From positions 1 through 44,417 of the forward strand of contig BQKZ01005373.1 of NCBI GenBank assembly GCA_036244855.1: 44,417 bases of DNA. The letters run 5' to 3'. Source of the DNA: Temnopleurus reevesii. Lineage: Eukaryota; Echinodermata; Echinoidea; Temnopleuroida; Temnopleuridae. This document shows, piece after piece, positions 1-9,855 of the stretch. A model generated the notes under the pieces. It searched no databases. It was not told the DNA's origin and saw nothing but the letters and a program-made list of their open reading frames with translations. Each line of letters opens with the position of its first letter. The stretch's first letter is position 1. Position numbers and translations under genes: made by a program.

Positions 1-560
1 ACAATGTGAAGTTTATTGAGCCCCCCCCCCCCCCTGCATCAGTGTAAAACATTTCCTGCAATGAACTTCAATTGAAATTATCAAACGCAAGTTCTTCGAT
101 TATCATTTCCTTACTTTATCACAGATACTCGTCATGACAGTTGCTTTAATTCTTCTCCACTAACATCCTAGTCATGTGTTCCAGATAGGCGGGAACACAC
201 ATATACTGTTTAATGGCCCCGCGACGGTGTCGTTGTAATAAGAACAAAATCCCTTGTGTACAATGTAATGCGATTGCTGCTGAAGAATACAGAACGAACT
301 TGTCAAATTAAAGGAAACATCGGCGCGGGAACGTTCACCCAATGTGCCATGTCAATAATTTTCTTCTTTTCAAAACATGCTTTAAAATGGGCACTAAGAC
401 ACGGTCACGGCCTCGCTGAAAAACAGCTTGTAGCTGAGTGATGGCACAATTTTGTAATATTTTGTTTTTACCGTGAATAAATAAAGTCAACCAACCAACC
501 AGACACACTAAGAAAAAATGGTGCACAGAGTGTGCAAACCTGTACCTTAATCGCGGATGG
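1..560. other. Non-genic stretch with a LINE-like 3' tail
   Basis: A 14-base poly-C run lies at 21-34. No credible coding frame is seen. Around 471-503 the sequence reads as GTGAATAAATAAAGTC followed by tandem CAAC units, the kind of 3' end with a short tandem tail seen in CR1/L2-like non-LTR retrotransposons. The upstream 250-470 may be the rest of that fragment, but no reverse transcriptase motif is visible. Confidence 0.35.
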
Positions 561-661
561 GTGCACTATTGTATCTTTTAACAGTCTCAAGCGAACATTG
601 TCATGGTGTCCTTGTTTTTGTGTGGGGGAGGGGGTACTAAAAGTCGTCATTGTCAATGCCT

Positions 662-745
662 GAAAGCGTGGGCCAATCGGATAAGGCGTTGTTTAAGAAC
701 CAAGCAACCCCATATCCTCAAAGTAGCGGATTCGAATCCCATGAG
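662..745 (+). mobile_element. tRNA-like SINE head or tRNA pseudogene
   Basis: An A-box-like segment (TGGGCCAATCGGATAAGG) is followed by a B-box-like segment (GGATTCGAATCCC) about 50 bases later. The wide spacing resembles class II (Ser/Leu) tRNAs, but stem pairing is poor, so a functional tRNA is unlikely. A degraded relative of this region and its upstream flank (from about 568) appears at 2995-3145, which suggests a dispersed repeat. The box similarity is observed; SINE origin is inferred. Confidence 0.45.
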
Positions 746-1018
746 AACTTTGTAATAAAGTATATGCCTAGAATTATATATTTCATTGTTGGATTCTCAA
801 ATGGTGCAATGTTGCACCCTAAAGAAGATATTTTCCATGTTGCATTTTGGATATTGAGAGCTTGCATACAAAACATGCAGCCTACGTTAACCAAAATAAA
901 GGAAAACTTTCAAGAATGAAATTAGTTTCGTTTTTTCTTATAGCATAACTTACCGATCTCTGCTTAGGACAATAATTCTCACAAAATGAAAAACACATTA
1001 TTCTGATTGCTAAACTTT

Positions 1019-1435
1019 GAAGGAGATGAATGGCATCTGAACTTGTTAATATAGATCACAGTCCCACATGGTATTTCCCGTGTTAGCTGCCGAAGGAAAA
1101 CCTGTGATAATCAAATTATTCAACATCCTTATTTGAATTAGGGCATGCTAATGTAAACTTATTCTCTTCGATATATTCATAACATGAAGTGTAGAGTAAG
1201 CAGTTATTCTTCAAGCATTTCGTTTTAAAGGAATGACATCTGAACTTGTTGACATATGTTACAGTCCCACATGGTATTTTCTGTGTTAGCTGCCGAAAGA
1301 AAAACCTGTGATAATTAAATTATTAGACATTGACGTAGGCCTTATTTGAATTAGAGCATGCTAATTTAAACTTATCCTCTTTGATATAATCTGAAGTATA
1401 GAGTAAGGAGTTATTATTTAAGCTATTTCTTGTAA
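1019..1435. repeat. Two-copy tandem duplication, about 208 bp
   Basis: 1019-1226 and 1227-1435 align throughout. Both contain CATCTGAACTTGTT, CAGTCCCACATGGTATTT, GTGTTAGCTGCCGAA, AAACCTGTGATAAT and GAGTAAG..GTTATT. Divergence is several percent with small indels, so this is an old duplication rather than an assembly echo. No open frame is conserved between the copies. Confidence 0.85.
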
Positions 1436-1624
1436 AATTAGATCTTTGGACTAGAAACGCTGCTTTAGATACCAAGTTCATTCAGGGACAATCTAGCCGT
1501 CAGCCTTTTCATGTATAAGCCGCCCCCAACGGACGCCGCGTGATAGGTGTACTAAAGTGTACGCCTCCTCACTTTCCCAATAGCGATGGTTTCTCAATAC
1601 CTATCACTCTATATTTAGACTTTT

Positions 1625-1875
1625 GGAGAAGAAAAATACAGATAAAAAGCTAGTCATCACATTTCACGTGTGTGTTCACAATAATCCATTTGATACATGT
1701 ATGTCGTCTTCAGCCGTTGTGTTCACATACTCCTTTAATGTATTTATAGTATATATTCAGGAGAAGAAAAAGGTTATCACATTTCGCGAGTGTGTTCACA
1801 ATAATCCTTTGAAATGTTAATGGTGTGTTCAGTGGTTATGTTCACACTAACTCTTGCAGAGCTAGTGAAGTGCAT
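1625..1875. repeat. Two-copy tandem duplication, about 135 bp
   Basis: The second unit starts near 1760. Both units begin GGAGAAGAAAAA and share ATCACATTTC, GTGTGTTCACAATAATCC and a later GTTCACA..ACTC block. The first unit carries a small insertion. This is decayed local duplication with no evident function. Confidence 0.7.
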
Positions 1876-1937
1876 AGTTTTTACCAATGTAATTCCCAAT
1901 TTCCTAAATAATCATAGTAATTTGCAAGATAAACGAG

Positions 1938-2190
1938 TAATAGTGGTGCAGTGGTTCTGTCTTTTGCCTTTCAACCAGAGGGTCGTAGGTTCGATTCCCA
2001 CCCATTGCATTAATTTCATTAGGTAGGAAATTCATCCACAATGTGCTGCACGCAACCCAGGTGAGAAGGTCATGGGTACCCTGCAGGTACCTTGACGAGC
2101 TAAAGCCAGGGTAATATTAACGCAATGCATCTTGAGCAATCTGCATTACAATCGATACGTGAGCAGGATGAGATATATGAATTGTATGTG
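1938..2190 (+). mobile_element. SINE A copy, tRNA-Val-like head
   Basis: The head has an A-box-like TAGTGGTGCAGTGGTTC and B-box GGTTCGATTCCC at about 1990-2001, followed by the family body: GTGCTGCACGCAACCCAGG, GGGTACC, CTAAAGCCAGGGTAATA and CTTGAGCAATC. The head resembles metazoan tRNA-Val (GTAGTGTAGTGG). It is diverged from the other copies in the window. Confidence 0.85.
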
Positions 2191-2243
2191 AATAAAAATT
2201 CCAGTATACTCCCAAGACATCACAAGACAAGCGAGTACATTTC

Positions 2244-2379
2244 TTAAGCCCCTGTCACCTAGGACCCCTGAAGCAACACGATTCACCCCGACTCTTTGTT
2301 AATTCACAGTTGCCTGCCTCAGAACAACGAGTCGGGTGAATCGTGTTGCTTCCGGGGTTCTATGTGACCAGGGCTTTAG
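2244..2379. mobile_element. MITE A copy 1 (hairpin element)
   Basis: A near-palindrome: the left arm TTAAGCCCCTGTCACCTAGG continues through the GAAGCAACACGATTCACC segment, and the right arm is its reverse complement ending GACCAGGGCTTTA. A central loop of about 25 bases separates the arms. The flanking TTA/TA suggests TA-type target duplication. It has no coding capacity. Confidence 0.9.
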
Positions 2380-2625
2380 CAATCTAAATCGAGACTTTTT
2401 CAGAATTCGATAATCGAACCCGGCAGGGGCTGATATTACTTTCCAACATTGGCATATAGTGGATACATGCGCTCAAAATATGATTATACACGATAAAAGC
2501 TCAATTTCATTGAGTGAATGATTAACTTCCCTACACAAATCAGTGAATATGGATTAACTGAAGGTTTATCTACCCCAAGGTGTCTATTAAGTTACCTCAA
2601 GTAGGCACCAAACTGTATTCTGCCA

Positions 2626-2797
2626 AGGGTGGCGTTTCGCCAAGATAAGAAAGACTTTAAGAACGACTTTACGTTCGACTGGTATCAGTTCTTGTGCGTA
2701 AGTGTTCACTCTATTACGCGCATTCAGCGCAAGAACTGGTACCAGTCAAACTTAAAGTTGTTCTTAAAGACTTTCTTATCTTGGTGAAACACCTACC
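2626..2797. mobile_element. MITE G copy 1
   Basis: Terminal inverted repeats: GGCGTTTCGCCAAGATAAG at the left matches CTTATCTTGGTGAAACACC at the right. Inner arms GAAAGACTTTAAGAACGAC and CAAGAACTGGTACCAGTC continue the hairpin. The second copy in the window is at 26570-26730. Confidence 0.8.
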
Positions 2798-2827
2798 AGG
2801 TAGCATTGCATATATTAATTTTTAACC

Positions 2828-2853
2828 GTGTGCAGATTGCGCAATCTGCACAC
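2828..2853. other. Perfect 26-bp palindrome
   Basis: GTGTGCAGATTGC (2828-2840) is followed with no spacer by its exact reverse complement GCAATCTGCACAC (2841-2853). It lies just outside MITE G copy 1. It could be a dimeric protein-binding site or the remnant of another hairpin element. Confidence 0.75.
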
Positions 2854-3181
2854 TAAAGAAAATAAGGTACTCGTCACCTGCAAACGTTCGCGAAAGGAGC
2901 ATCCGACAGTGGAAAAACTCGAGCAGGTGCAACATGGCACCCTTTAGATGAACATGCTCAACAACAAAATAATGATAGGGTGCAAATAACCGAAAAGCGA
3001 AATATTGTACCTTTTGACAGCCTCAAGTGGACTATGCGTTTATTCTAGAGTCAGTTTTGAAGTGTGAATAAATCGGATGAAACTAGAATCAAGCAATTCC
3101 ACACTTTTAAATGAGTGAGTTAGAATCCTCTGAGAACTCCACAGAATGCAGAATCATCTATTTTGTGGTTCACATTTGTAT

Positions 3182-3307
3182 GCCCCGGTCATATAGGACC
3201 TCGGAAGCAACAAGCTTCAACACGACTCTTTGTAAATTCACAGTTAACTGCCAAAGAGTCGTGTTGAATCATGTTGATTCCGGGGCCCTATGTGACCGGA
3301 GCTTTAG
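3182..3307. mobile_element. MITE A copy 2 (GTGTTG arm subtype)
   Basis: The same hairpin as copy 1, but the inner arms read CAACACGACTC and GAGTCGTGTTG instead of the CACCCCGACTC pair. Both arms carry the change together. It is diverged, with CAAGCTTC and CATGTTGATTC in the arms. Confidence 0.88.
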
Positions 3308-3379
3308 CACAAACGTTCAATGTTGCACCCAACAAGGATTTGTGCTCCCTGTGTTGCATTTGCTTGCACATTTAAATGC

Positions 3380-3614
3380 TGACTCTTACTTCTGCGTTTT
3401 TAGCCTGCGTCGGCGCAGAGTTTTTACATTAAAAACGTTCCCATGACGCAGAAAGACGCATGTCATACGGTAGACTGACGTTTGACGTATGCTCCTTGAG
3501 CGCAATTCAAACGTCAGTCCATATGATGAGCGTATACTGTTAGCTTGCGGAGCGTTTTTAATTTCTCAAAAACGCAGGACCGACGCATGCTGAAAAGGCT
3601 GAAAATGGGTGAGC
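3380..3614. mobile_element. MITE E copy 1
   Basis: The left terminus TGCGTTTTTAGCCTGCGTCG pairs with a right terminus containing GACCGACGCATGCTG. Inner landmarks of the family are present: AAAAACGTTCCC, ACGCAGAAAGACGCA, CAAACGTCAGTCC and GCGTATACTG. An open frame across this stretch is a by-product of the palindrome. Confidence 0.85.
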
Positions 3615-4204
3615 ATTACTCCCAAATATAAACGGTTACCAAAATATCATGAATGATGAATAACTGTTTGGGTGTAATTTGCAATCGAATTCTTTTTATA
3701 TTGACGAATAATGAATTGAAATGGAAAAATGAGGGGGTATGATTTATGACATAATCTAATTTCAGGAAAATGTGGACTTTAGGAAATTGTCTTCATTTGA
3801 TACGGAATTTAAAAGTTTTATTCGCGATCGAGTGGCAATGTGGGACCTATTATTAGACCACTATAAATCAGAAGGGAAACATTTGCTCAACATTAAGCGC
3901 AAATGAATCATAGGCGATGGATCAAAACTTCCTCAATTTTTATAAATTTTCTGACATTTATTTCTTTCAGAGACAGACTCCGCCCTCATGTGCTTCCCCC
4001 AATCTGTTTTGCTTGTCAGTATCTGCCAGTTGTCATACCATATTGTTTTCACTCTATTTCATTATTTTGCTTTGGTGTGTCTTCCATCGACAGTCCCTCC
4101 GAAATCATGGAGATTTTGTTTAGACTTTCAATAAAGTTTTTTTTTTTACTTTCTACCCTTTTCTATATTGTTAAAATAAATTTAGAATGTGTTTAAGATA
4201 TTTT
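3615..4204. other. Non-genic stretch with weak terminal-exon signals
   Basis: TTTCTTTCAG at 3961-3970 resembles a splice acceptor, an open frame runs over 3903-4196, and AATAAA lies at 4130-4135. The predicted protein is mostly hydrophobic with no recognisable domain. A LINE or UTR remnant is as likely as a real 3' exon. Confidence 0.2.
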
Positions 4205-4412
4205 TACAACAGCAAGAAATTCATCCGCATTGTGCTGCACTCAACCCAGGTGAGGTAAATGGGTACCTGGTAGGAATATTTATTCCTTGAAATGCCATGT
4301 GCGCTGGTGTACGCCGGGCTAAAGCCAGGGTAATAATACTGCATAGCGCATTGAGCACTCCGCATAGTGGATACGTACGCTTTATAAATTGCATCTATTA
4401 TTATTATCATTT
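4205..4412 (+). mobile_element. SINE A copy, 5'-truncated
   Basis: It starts inside the body at AGCAAGAAATTCATCCGCA and lacks the tRNA-like head. It continues through GTGCTGCACTCAACCCAGG, GGGTACCTGG, AAAGCCAGGGTAATAATA and TTGAGCACTCCGCA to the ATAAATTGCATCTATTATT tail. 5' truncation is typical of incomplete retroposition. Confidence 0.88.
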
Positions 4413-4748
4413 ATCAAAATTCGCATTCCAGGGCAACTTATAATGTTTTACCTTGTTAAAATCCGTCCATCTTCATACGTTTCGAAACGAAGTCAAATCA
4501 ATTTCAACTTTCTCTTTAGTTTTTCTTTGAGAAAAAAATAACCAATAGTTTTTGTCAATCCCGAGAAAAGAATCAATGAGAAATCTTAAATAAAATCATC
4601 CAATTGATTTCTATGATCCAACGTATAATCCTTTTATTCAAAACAGTACTTAGTTTTTTACATTTATTGATACATATTATATGTATTTTATTTTATGTGC
4701 AAAAGTAACGATACTATTTTAATGACCATAAAATGGGCTTTGATCCGT
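4413..4748. other. AT-rich spacer
   Basis: No gene, RNA or repeat was recognised. The stretch is strongly AT-rich, with homopolymer T and A runs. Confidence 0.6.
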
Positions 4749-4933
4749 CAGGGGCCGAATTGCACGAAATAGTCTTAGCTACCCTCTTCGTGCTAAGGTG
4801 TCTTAAGCTCTTGTACCACACTCTTAACATAGTCGTATCGACGCTAATGTCTATGTTACGAGAGTGGCGCAAGAAGTCAAGACGCCTTAGCAAGAAGAGG
4901 ATAGCTAAGACCATTTCGAGCAACCGGCCCCTG
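4749..4933. mobile_element. MITE C copy 1, intact
   Basis: The termini CAGGGGCCG and CGGCCCCTG are inverted repeats. Long arms follow: GAAATAGTCTTAGCTACCC pairs with GATAGCTAAGACCATTTC, and CTAAGGTGTCTTAAG pairs with AAGACGCCTTAG. Open frames on both strands here come from the palindrome. Related or interrupted copies are at 5850-6309, 20883-21425 and 22195-22775. Confidence 0.85.
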
Positions 4934-5282
4934 GTAACGTGCTCTTATTATTGTTTTTATTTTAAAACATGCGAACAAACAAACAAAACATTGCTGATAA
5001 ATTTGCAGGTGAGCTATTTTCGTAACTGAATGCATTGATGTAATGAGATAATTAATTGATTGGCCGCAAAGGTAAAGGTCGGAGAGACATTTGCAGTATA
5101 GGTTTTTAACAATACTATATAAGTAGGGCAACTAAAAATATACTTCATGTTTCTATTTTTACATAACGTATGTAAAAGCTTGCAGCGCATTAGCTGCAAA
5201 ATTTAAAAAAAAACAAGCAGACTGCATTTAATATAGTAGCTTTGGGCGTTGTTAAAATAGATCTCAAAGTCCTGAGTGATAT
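4934..5282. other. AT-rich spacer
   Basis: No gene or repeat family was recognised. The start keeps a few bases of flank from MITE C. Confidence 0.55.
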
Positions 5283-5568
5283 AATGATAATAGTATATGC
5301 CATTTATTTAGCGCACGTATCCACTCTCATTGCTGAGTGCTCAAGGAGCTTTTTACATTATTATTACTCTGGCTTTAGCCCGGCAGCCACCAGCGCACTT
5401 GGCATTTTAAGGAATGAATATTCCTGCCAGGTACCCATTCACCTCACCTGGGTTGAGTGCAGCAAAGTGTGGATACATTTCTTGCTGAAGGAAATTGAAG
5501 CCATGGGTGGGATTCGAACCTACGACCCTCTGGTTGAAAGGCGAGAGTCACGACCACTACACCACATT
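5283..5568 (-). mobile_element. SINE A copy, full-length, minus strand
   Basis: Read on the minus strand it has the tRNA-Val-like head (GTGTAGTGG, then B-box GGTTCGAATCCC at about 5510-5521), the conserved CTCAACCCAGGTGAGGTGA block, and the CTAAAGCCAGAGTAATAATA and CTTGAGCACTCAGCA tail blocks. A 138-codon plus-strand frame at 5242-5658 is entirely explained by this SINE. Confidence 0.9.
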
Positions 5569-5849
5569 TTAGTGTTTTTATGGAACACTCGTCTGCTGTG
5601 TCATAGCAGAACCATTTTTCTCTATGTTACCCGGATGTTATTTATTTGTGTAAATTAACAGAAATGGAAAGAAATTGAAAATAAAATATTTTACGGTAAA
5701 CATTGTTCCTACCCTATCTATTCTCTTTCGATGCAATGGTCATCTCGCGACTTTTAATCTTTTGATTATTTTTTTAATTAGTCAAATTTCACTCAAATAC
5801 ACATTGTAAATGCTGCGACAACACATGAAAGCACATTAAATGCAAGAGC

Positions 5850-6309
5850 ATAAAGCACAAAATGGTCTCAGCTGTCTTCTCCTTGCTATCAATGTCTTAA
5901 TTGTTTATGCCACCCTCATAACATAGAAGCACAAACATGTGTATCTATGTGAAGAGGGTGGAACAATAAGTTAAGGCGTCTTAGGAGGCGCCGTAGTGTA
6001 GTGGTTCCGACTCTCGCCTTTCAACTAGAGGGTCGCATGTTCAAATCCCACCCATGGCGTTAATTTCCTTCAGCAAGAAATTAATCCGCATTGTGCTGCA
6101 CTCAACCCAGGTGAGGTGAATGAGTACCTGGTAGGAATATTTATTCCTTGAAATGCCATGTGCGCTGGTGTACGCCGGGCAAAAGCCAGGGTAATAATAA
6201 TGCAAAACGCCTTGAGCACTCCGCAGAGTGGATACGTGCACTATATAAATTGCATCTATTATTGTTAGCAAGAAGAGGATAGCTAAGACCATTTCGTACA
6301 ATTGGCCCC
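5850..6309. mobile_element. MITE C copy 2, interrupted by a SINE
   Basis: The left arm is AAATGGTCTCAGCTGTCTTC and the right arm GATAGCTAAGACCATTTCG, with inner arms CACCCTCATAACATAGA and TCTATGTGAAGAGGGTG. The right arm is split after AAGGCGTCTTAG and resumes at TTAGCAAGAAGAGG (6265), with SINE A between. Confidence 0.8.
5985..6264 (+). mobile_element. SINE A copy nested in MITE C
   Basis: The best SINE A copy here: tRNA-Val-like CCGTAGTGTAGTGGTTCCGA, B-box GTTCAAATCCC at about 6039-6049, body with CTCAACCCAGGTGAGGTGA, and tail CTATATAAATTGCATC. TTAG flanks it at 5981-5984 and 6265-6268 and fits a short target-site duplication within the C-element arm. Confidence 0.9.
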
Positions 6310-6479
6310 AGCTTACGATCAGTTTACGGAGTCCGTAGAGTCGCAATGCAAACGTAAACTGGGCATCAGGAAAATGTCAATCAGCAGACATTCCCCACTT
6401 TGGAGCTTTTCCACTTCCGACACTCCTCCATACCAAAACAAAAAAATATATATATGTGATATATCATGGGCTTGTTGAG

Positions 6480-6616
6480 CTAAAACCCCGGTCACATAGG
6501 ACCCCAGAAGCAACACGATTCACCCCGACTCGTTGTTCTGAGACAATTAACTGTGAATTAACAAAGAGTCGGGGTGAATCGTGTTGCTTCCGGGGTGCTA
6601 TGTGACCGGGGCTTAA
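6480..6616. mobile_element. MITE A copy 3, inverted loop orientation
   Basis: Hairpin termini AAACCCCGGTCACATAGGAC and GTGACCGGGGCTTAA. The loop reads GTTCTGAGACAATTAACTG, the reverse complement of the loop in copies 1, 5 and 7, so this copy sits in the opposite orientation. Confidence 0.9.
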
Positions 6617-6814
6617 TCATCGATTCAGTACTAAGTGATTAGCAAATTATGGAAATGAATCAATAACTGTAATTACTTTCTCGCTCAAAAGGTCACCCTC
6701 GTTAACCTAATGTCGAACGATATGTATTAGGACAGACAATAAAACCGGTTTATGTAATGACATTTTCAACAAGCACCGGGGCAGTTTAATCAATATGAAT
6801 AATGTTTCTCTTTT

Positions 6815-7158
6815 AAGACCGACTCACACCTTTGTGTGTGTAGCCTGCGTCGGTCCAGCGTCTTTGAAAATGAAAAACGCTCCATGGACGCGCAGCATAC
6901 GCGGATCAGACGGTGGACTGACGTTCGATTTGCGCTCAACGAGTGTACGCCGAGCGTCAGTTTCTGAATCACTCCTGGACGCACAAAGACGCAGGACATA
7001 CGGTGGACAAGCCTTCGGCATACGCTCCTTGTATTGAGCGCAAACCAAATGTCAGTCCACCATCTGATCAGCGTATACTGTGCTCTCGTAGATCGTTTTT
7101 AATTTTCAAAAACGCTCGGCAAACGCAATCTAAAAACGCAAAGGTTTGGGTCGACCTT
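6815..7158. mobile_element. MITE E copy 2, long form
   Basis: The left terminus GACCGACTCACACCTTTGTG and the right terminus AAACGCAAAGGTTTGGGTCG are inverted repeats. Inner blocks are GAAAATGAAAAACGCTCC paired with CGTTTTTAATTTTCAAAAACG, and GATCAGACGGTGGACTGACG paired with GTCAGTCCACCATCTGATC. An internal duplicated segment (6961-7030) lengthens it. It abuts MITE A copy 4. Several open frames on both strands arise from the palindrome. Confidence 0.9.
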
Positions 7159-7290
7159 AAAGCCCTAGTCACATAGGACCCCGGAAGCAACACGATTCAC
7201 CCCGACTCGTTTTTCTGAGGCAGTTAACTGAATTAACAAAGAGTCCGGGTGAATCGTGTTGCTTCCGGAGTCCTATGACCGGTCCTTTAG
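7157..7290. mobile_element. MITE A copy 4
   Basis: Hairpin arms TTAAAGCCCTAGTCACATAG and TCCTATGACCGGTCCTTTA, loop in the same orientation as copy 3. The right terminus has lost GT from TGTGACC. It is directly joined to the right end of MITE E copy 2. Confidence 0.88.
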
Positions 7291-8100
7291 CAGAGCTGTA
7301 AAATATACGAATGATGATTATTTATACGCGGGCATGTTATGAATGATTTTTTGTGTTGGTAGACCGGAAATAAGACAGTTTGGGAAATCTTAATTAGAAT
7401 TTGTCGCAAAGCGTATCGTTCATCCTCCGTATAGAACATTTTGCCTAGCGCCATATTTATCATAAAAAAGTCAGCAATATGTCAGCATTCAGCAGAAGTG
7501 CTTGTTTGATATTGTTTATATGACATTTCAACAATGAATCAATCTGTCATATCATTCCCTCTTCCACAGGACAGTTCCCGTAAATTTGGGGGTAAATGAC
7601 ATTTAAATTCCCCCGCAATATTGTAATCACATTAAATTTTATATATCCAGTGACAATTATACAATGAATCCAGAAGGAAGTGGAATTTAATAGGAGAGTC
7701 TACCCCACAATAATCAGATAATAACTTTTTAGCAGATATGAAGCAGAAATATTTGTGGAGCGGGACAAAAAACAAGTTTGAAAAAATCTGACTAGTAATG
7801 AAATGTTATGAACTTTTAATGATTTAAAAAATGGGCAAATTATTGAACATTTTCTGACTTGTTGCCAAGTTTATGACGTCATTGGTTCACTGCTTGCCAT
7901 AATTTTGTTTATCTGAATGGTCCAGAATTCATAATTTCTGCAGAAAGATACATATATTTTGTATCAATGAAAACCTGCAGATAAGAGACCTACATATCTG
8001 TCATGACGATATCCTTTAGTTAAAGTTTTGAAGAAATCATATTTTAGGGTATAAAAGTAACATCTGTTAATTTTCATATGAATCTGCCACACCTTGGAAT
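7291..8100. other. AT-rich spacer
   Basis: No coding frame of note and no repeat I recognise. A CRE-type octamer TGACGTCA lies at 7874-7881. Confidence 0.5.
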
Positions 8101-8550
8101 GTATAACTAACGTCTGCCCAGCGCTTATGAAATTTGACTAACGCTCAGTGAACGTAGAAGTACGGAGAGGGGACGCTTGACCATTGTGTTGCGGGCTTTC
8201 GGCTGGAGTTCGACGTTTGCGAGCGTTAAGACCCGGTCACATATGACCTCGGAACCAACACGATTCACCCCGACTCTTTGTTAATTCACAGTTAACTGCC
8301 TCAGAATAACGACTCGGGGTGAATCGTGTTGCTTCCGGGGTCCTATGTGACCGGGGCTTTAGTGTCAACTAAGTATTTCCTTCGTAATTCCACGTTCACG
8401 GCGTTAGTTGTCAAGGCTGACTTGGTTGTATTTTTCCGTAAAGTAAAGACTCACGCCTTTGTGTTTATACGTAACCAATGCGTCTACCTAGCGTTCATGT
8501 TTGACACTCCATGAACGTAGAGAAGTACGCAGAGTAGACATCTTCCCAGC
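8101..8550. mobile_element. Family O element fragments split by MITE A
   Basis: 8101-8226 has GTCTGCCCAGCGCT, GAACGTAGAAGTACGGAG and GGACGCTTGACC. 8443-8550 has GACTCACGCCTTTGTG, CCTAGCGTTCATG and ATGAACGTAGAGAAGTACG. These match the complete relative at 25306-25541 only loosely. MITE A copy 5 (8226-8362) sits between them. Confidence 0.5.
8226..8362. mobile_element. MITE A copy 5
   Basis: Hairpin arms TTAAGACCCGGTCACATATG and CTATGTGACCGGGGCTTTA, central TTGTTAATTCACAGTTAAC loop. It is inserted between family O-like segments. Confidence 0.92.
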
Positions 8551-8867
8551 ATCTCATAATACTCTGTTCTTTCATCTGTCTCATCATTCGATTTTATTTG
8601 TATATTTTAGCTTGTACGTGAAATTGCTTTTTTACTTCTTGAAATATATACGACTTGAATTGAATTAAAAGTACGCTTACTTGGCGACCCCAACTCAAGC
8701 ATTGCTTACAGAGACTTCACCTCCTTGAATTGTTTAATGTTATTATCTGATATTTGCTTACAATGATTATGTTTTTTGTAAATGAAATGAATGCTCACTG
8801 CAATTCAATTTTAAAAGTTAATACTTCGAGCGGTAGCCACTTACGTCGCGTGGGTCAAGCACATTTC
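8551..8867. other. AT-rich spacer with possible LINE tail
   Basis: 8580-8668 ends with CTTGAATTGAATTAAAAG, resembling the tail of the retroposon remnant at 16590-16795. Nothing else was recognised. Confidence 0.3.
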
Positions 8868-9004
8868 TTAGGCCCCGGTCACATTATGACCCCGGAAGCG
8901 ACACGATTCAACGCGACTCTTTGTTAATTCACAGTTAACTGCCTCCGGGCAAAGAGTCGTGTTGAATCGTGTTGCCTCTGGGGTCCTATGTGACCGGGGC
9001 TTTA
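8868..9004. mobile_element. MITE A copy 6 (GTGTTG arm subtype)
   Basis: Arms TTAGGCCCCGGTCACATTAT and CTATGTGACCGGGGCTTTA. Inner arms CAACGCGACTCTTTG and CAAAGAGTCGTGTTG match the subtype of copies 2 and 9. Confidence 0.92.
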
Positions 9005-9628
9005 CATCTCTGCTTCATGATACGGTGGGTAGACGTTGGATGTATAAACGAAGAGATATGAGTCAACATTCAACTCCCTTCCTTCTCGCTGCTCGTCATA
9101 CAATCGAAAGGACAATAATAAACCCATAAAGAATATTTGTAATTGAAATTTGGTCCACCGTTACTTGTTTTCCATGATCGCGGTGGTAAATTGTGTTGCA
9201 CCACGGCAATGAATGGAGAGCGTCTCCCAATAAATCACCCGTCGAATACGCACGGCGATGAGCTTCTAAAATTGGAAGTCGCAAATTATTCCGGGGGCTA
9301 AATTGGTGTATGATGTTCGGAAATACAATAGAGATGATTTAATGCGTTGAATTGGAAATGTAATTTTCAATGACACGAGTGTATTCGTATATCCTAGCAA
9401 GGATATATTGCCCATCAAATGTATCAATGAATTTTGGTTATTAATCGAGAACACGTGTTGGTGTTCTGGTGTTATCGTATGTATAATTCCAATATGAAAC
9501 CCTTGGTGTTAACACTAACACGATTTGTTTTAAAGCACGAATTAATTGTATATTATCACGTTGAATCTATTCACAGAAACCCAATTGAAATACACACATG
9601 TATTCGAACAGTTTGCGTAATGCTCTAT
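9005..9628. other. Spacer, nothing recognised
   Basis: Open frames here are short, overlap on opposite strands and show no domain. Confidence 0.5.
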
Positions 9629-9855
9629 GGCCCGTATTCACAAAGGTCGCCTAAGTTAAGCCGCGCCTAACTTAAGCCGTGGCCTAACTTTAAGCCACAG
9701 CTTAGGGGATTTAAGCCAGGTTTAACACTTAGGCCACCTTTGTGAATACCAAAAACGGCGACTTAGGCCTCGGTTGAATTTAGCACCCGATTTTTCGTAG
9801 TTAGGCGGGGATTTAGGCAGGAGCTTAAGTTAGGCCACCTTTGTGAATACGGGCC
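9629..9855. mobile_element. MITE H, composite inverted-repeat element
   Basis: The termini GGCCCGTATTCACAAAGG and CCTTTGTGAATACGGGCC are exact inverted repeats, flanked by TAT on both sides (target-duplication-like). The right terminal motif AGGCCACCTTTGTGAATAC occurs a second time inside, at 9731-9749, followed by another TTAGGC-rich arm set, so the element looks like a fused one-and-a-half unit. Confidence 0.85.

Noticed and set aside
5242..5658. 138-codon frame as a possible gene
   Set aside because: It is fully covered by a minus-strand SINE A copy with A- and B-box and conserved body.
6795..7176. Overlapping frames on both strands around 6.8-7.2 kb
   Set aside because: They arise from the palindromic arms of MITE E copy 2, which give mirrored open frames on both strands.
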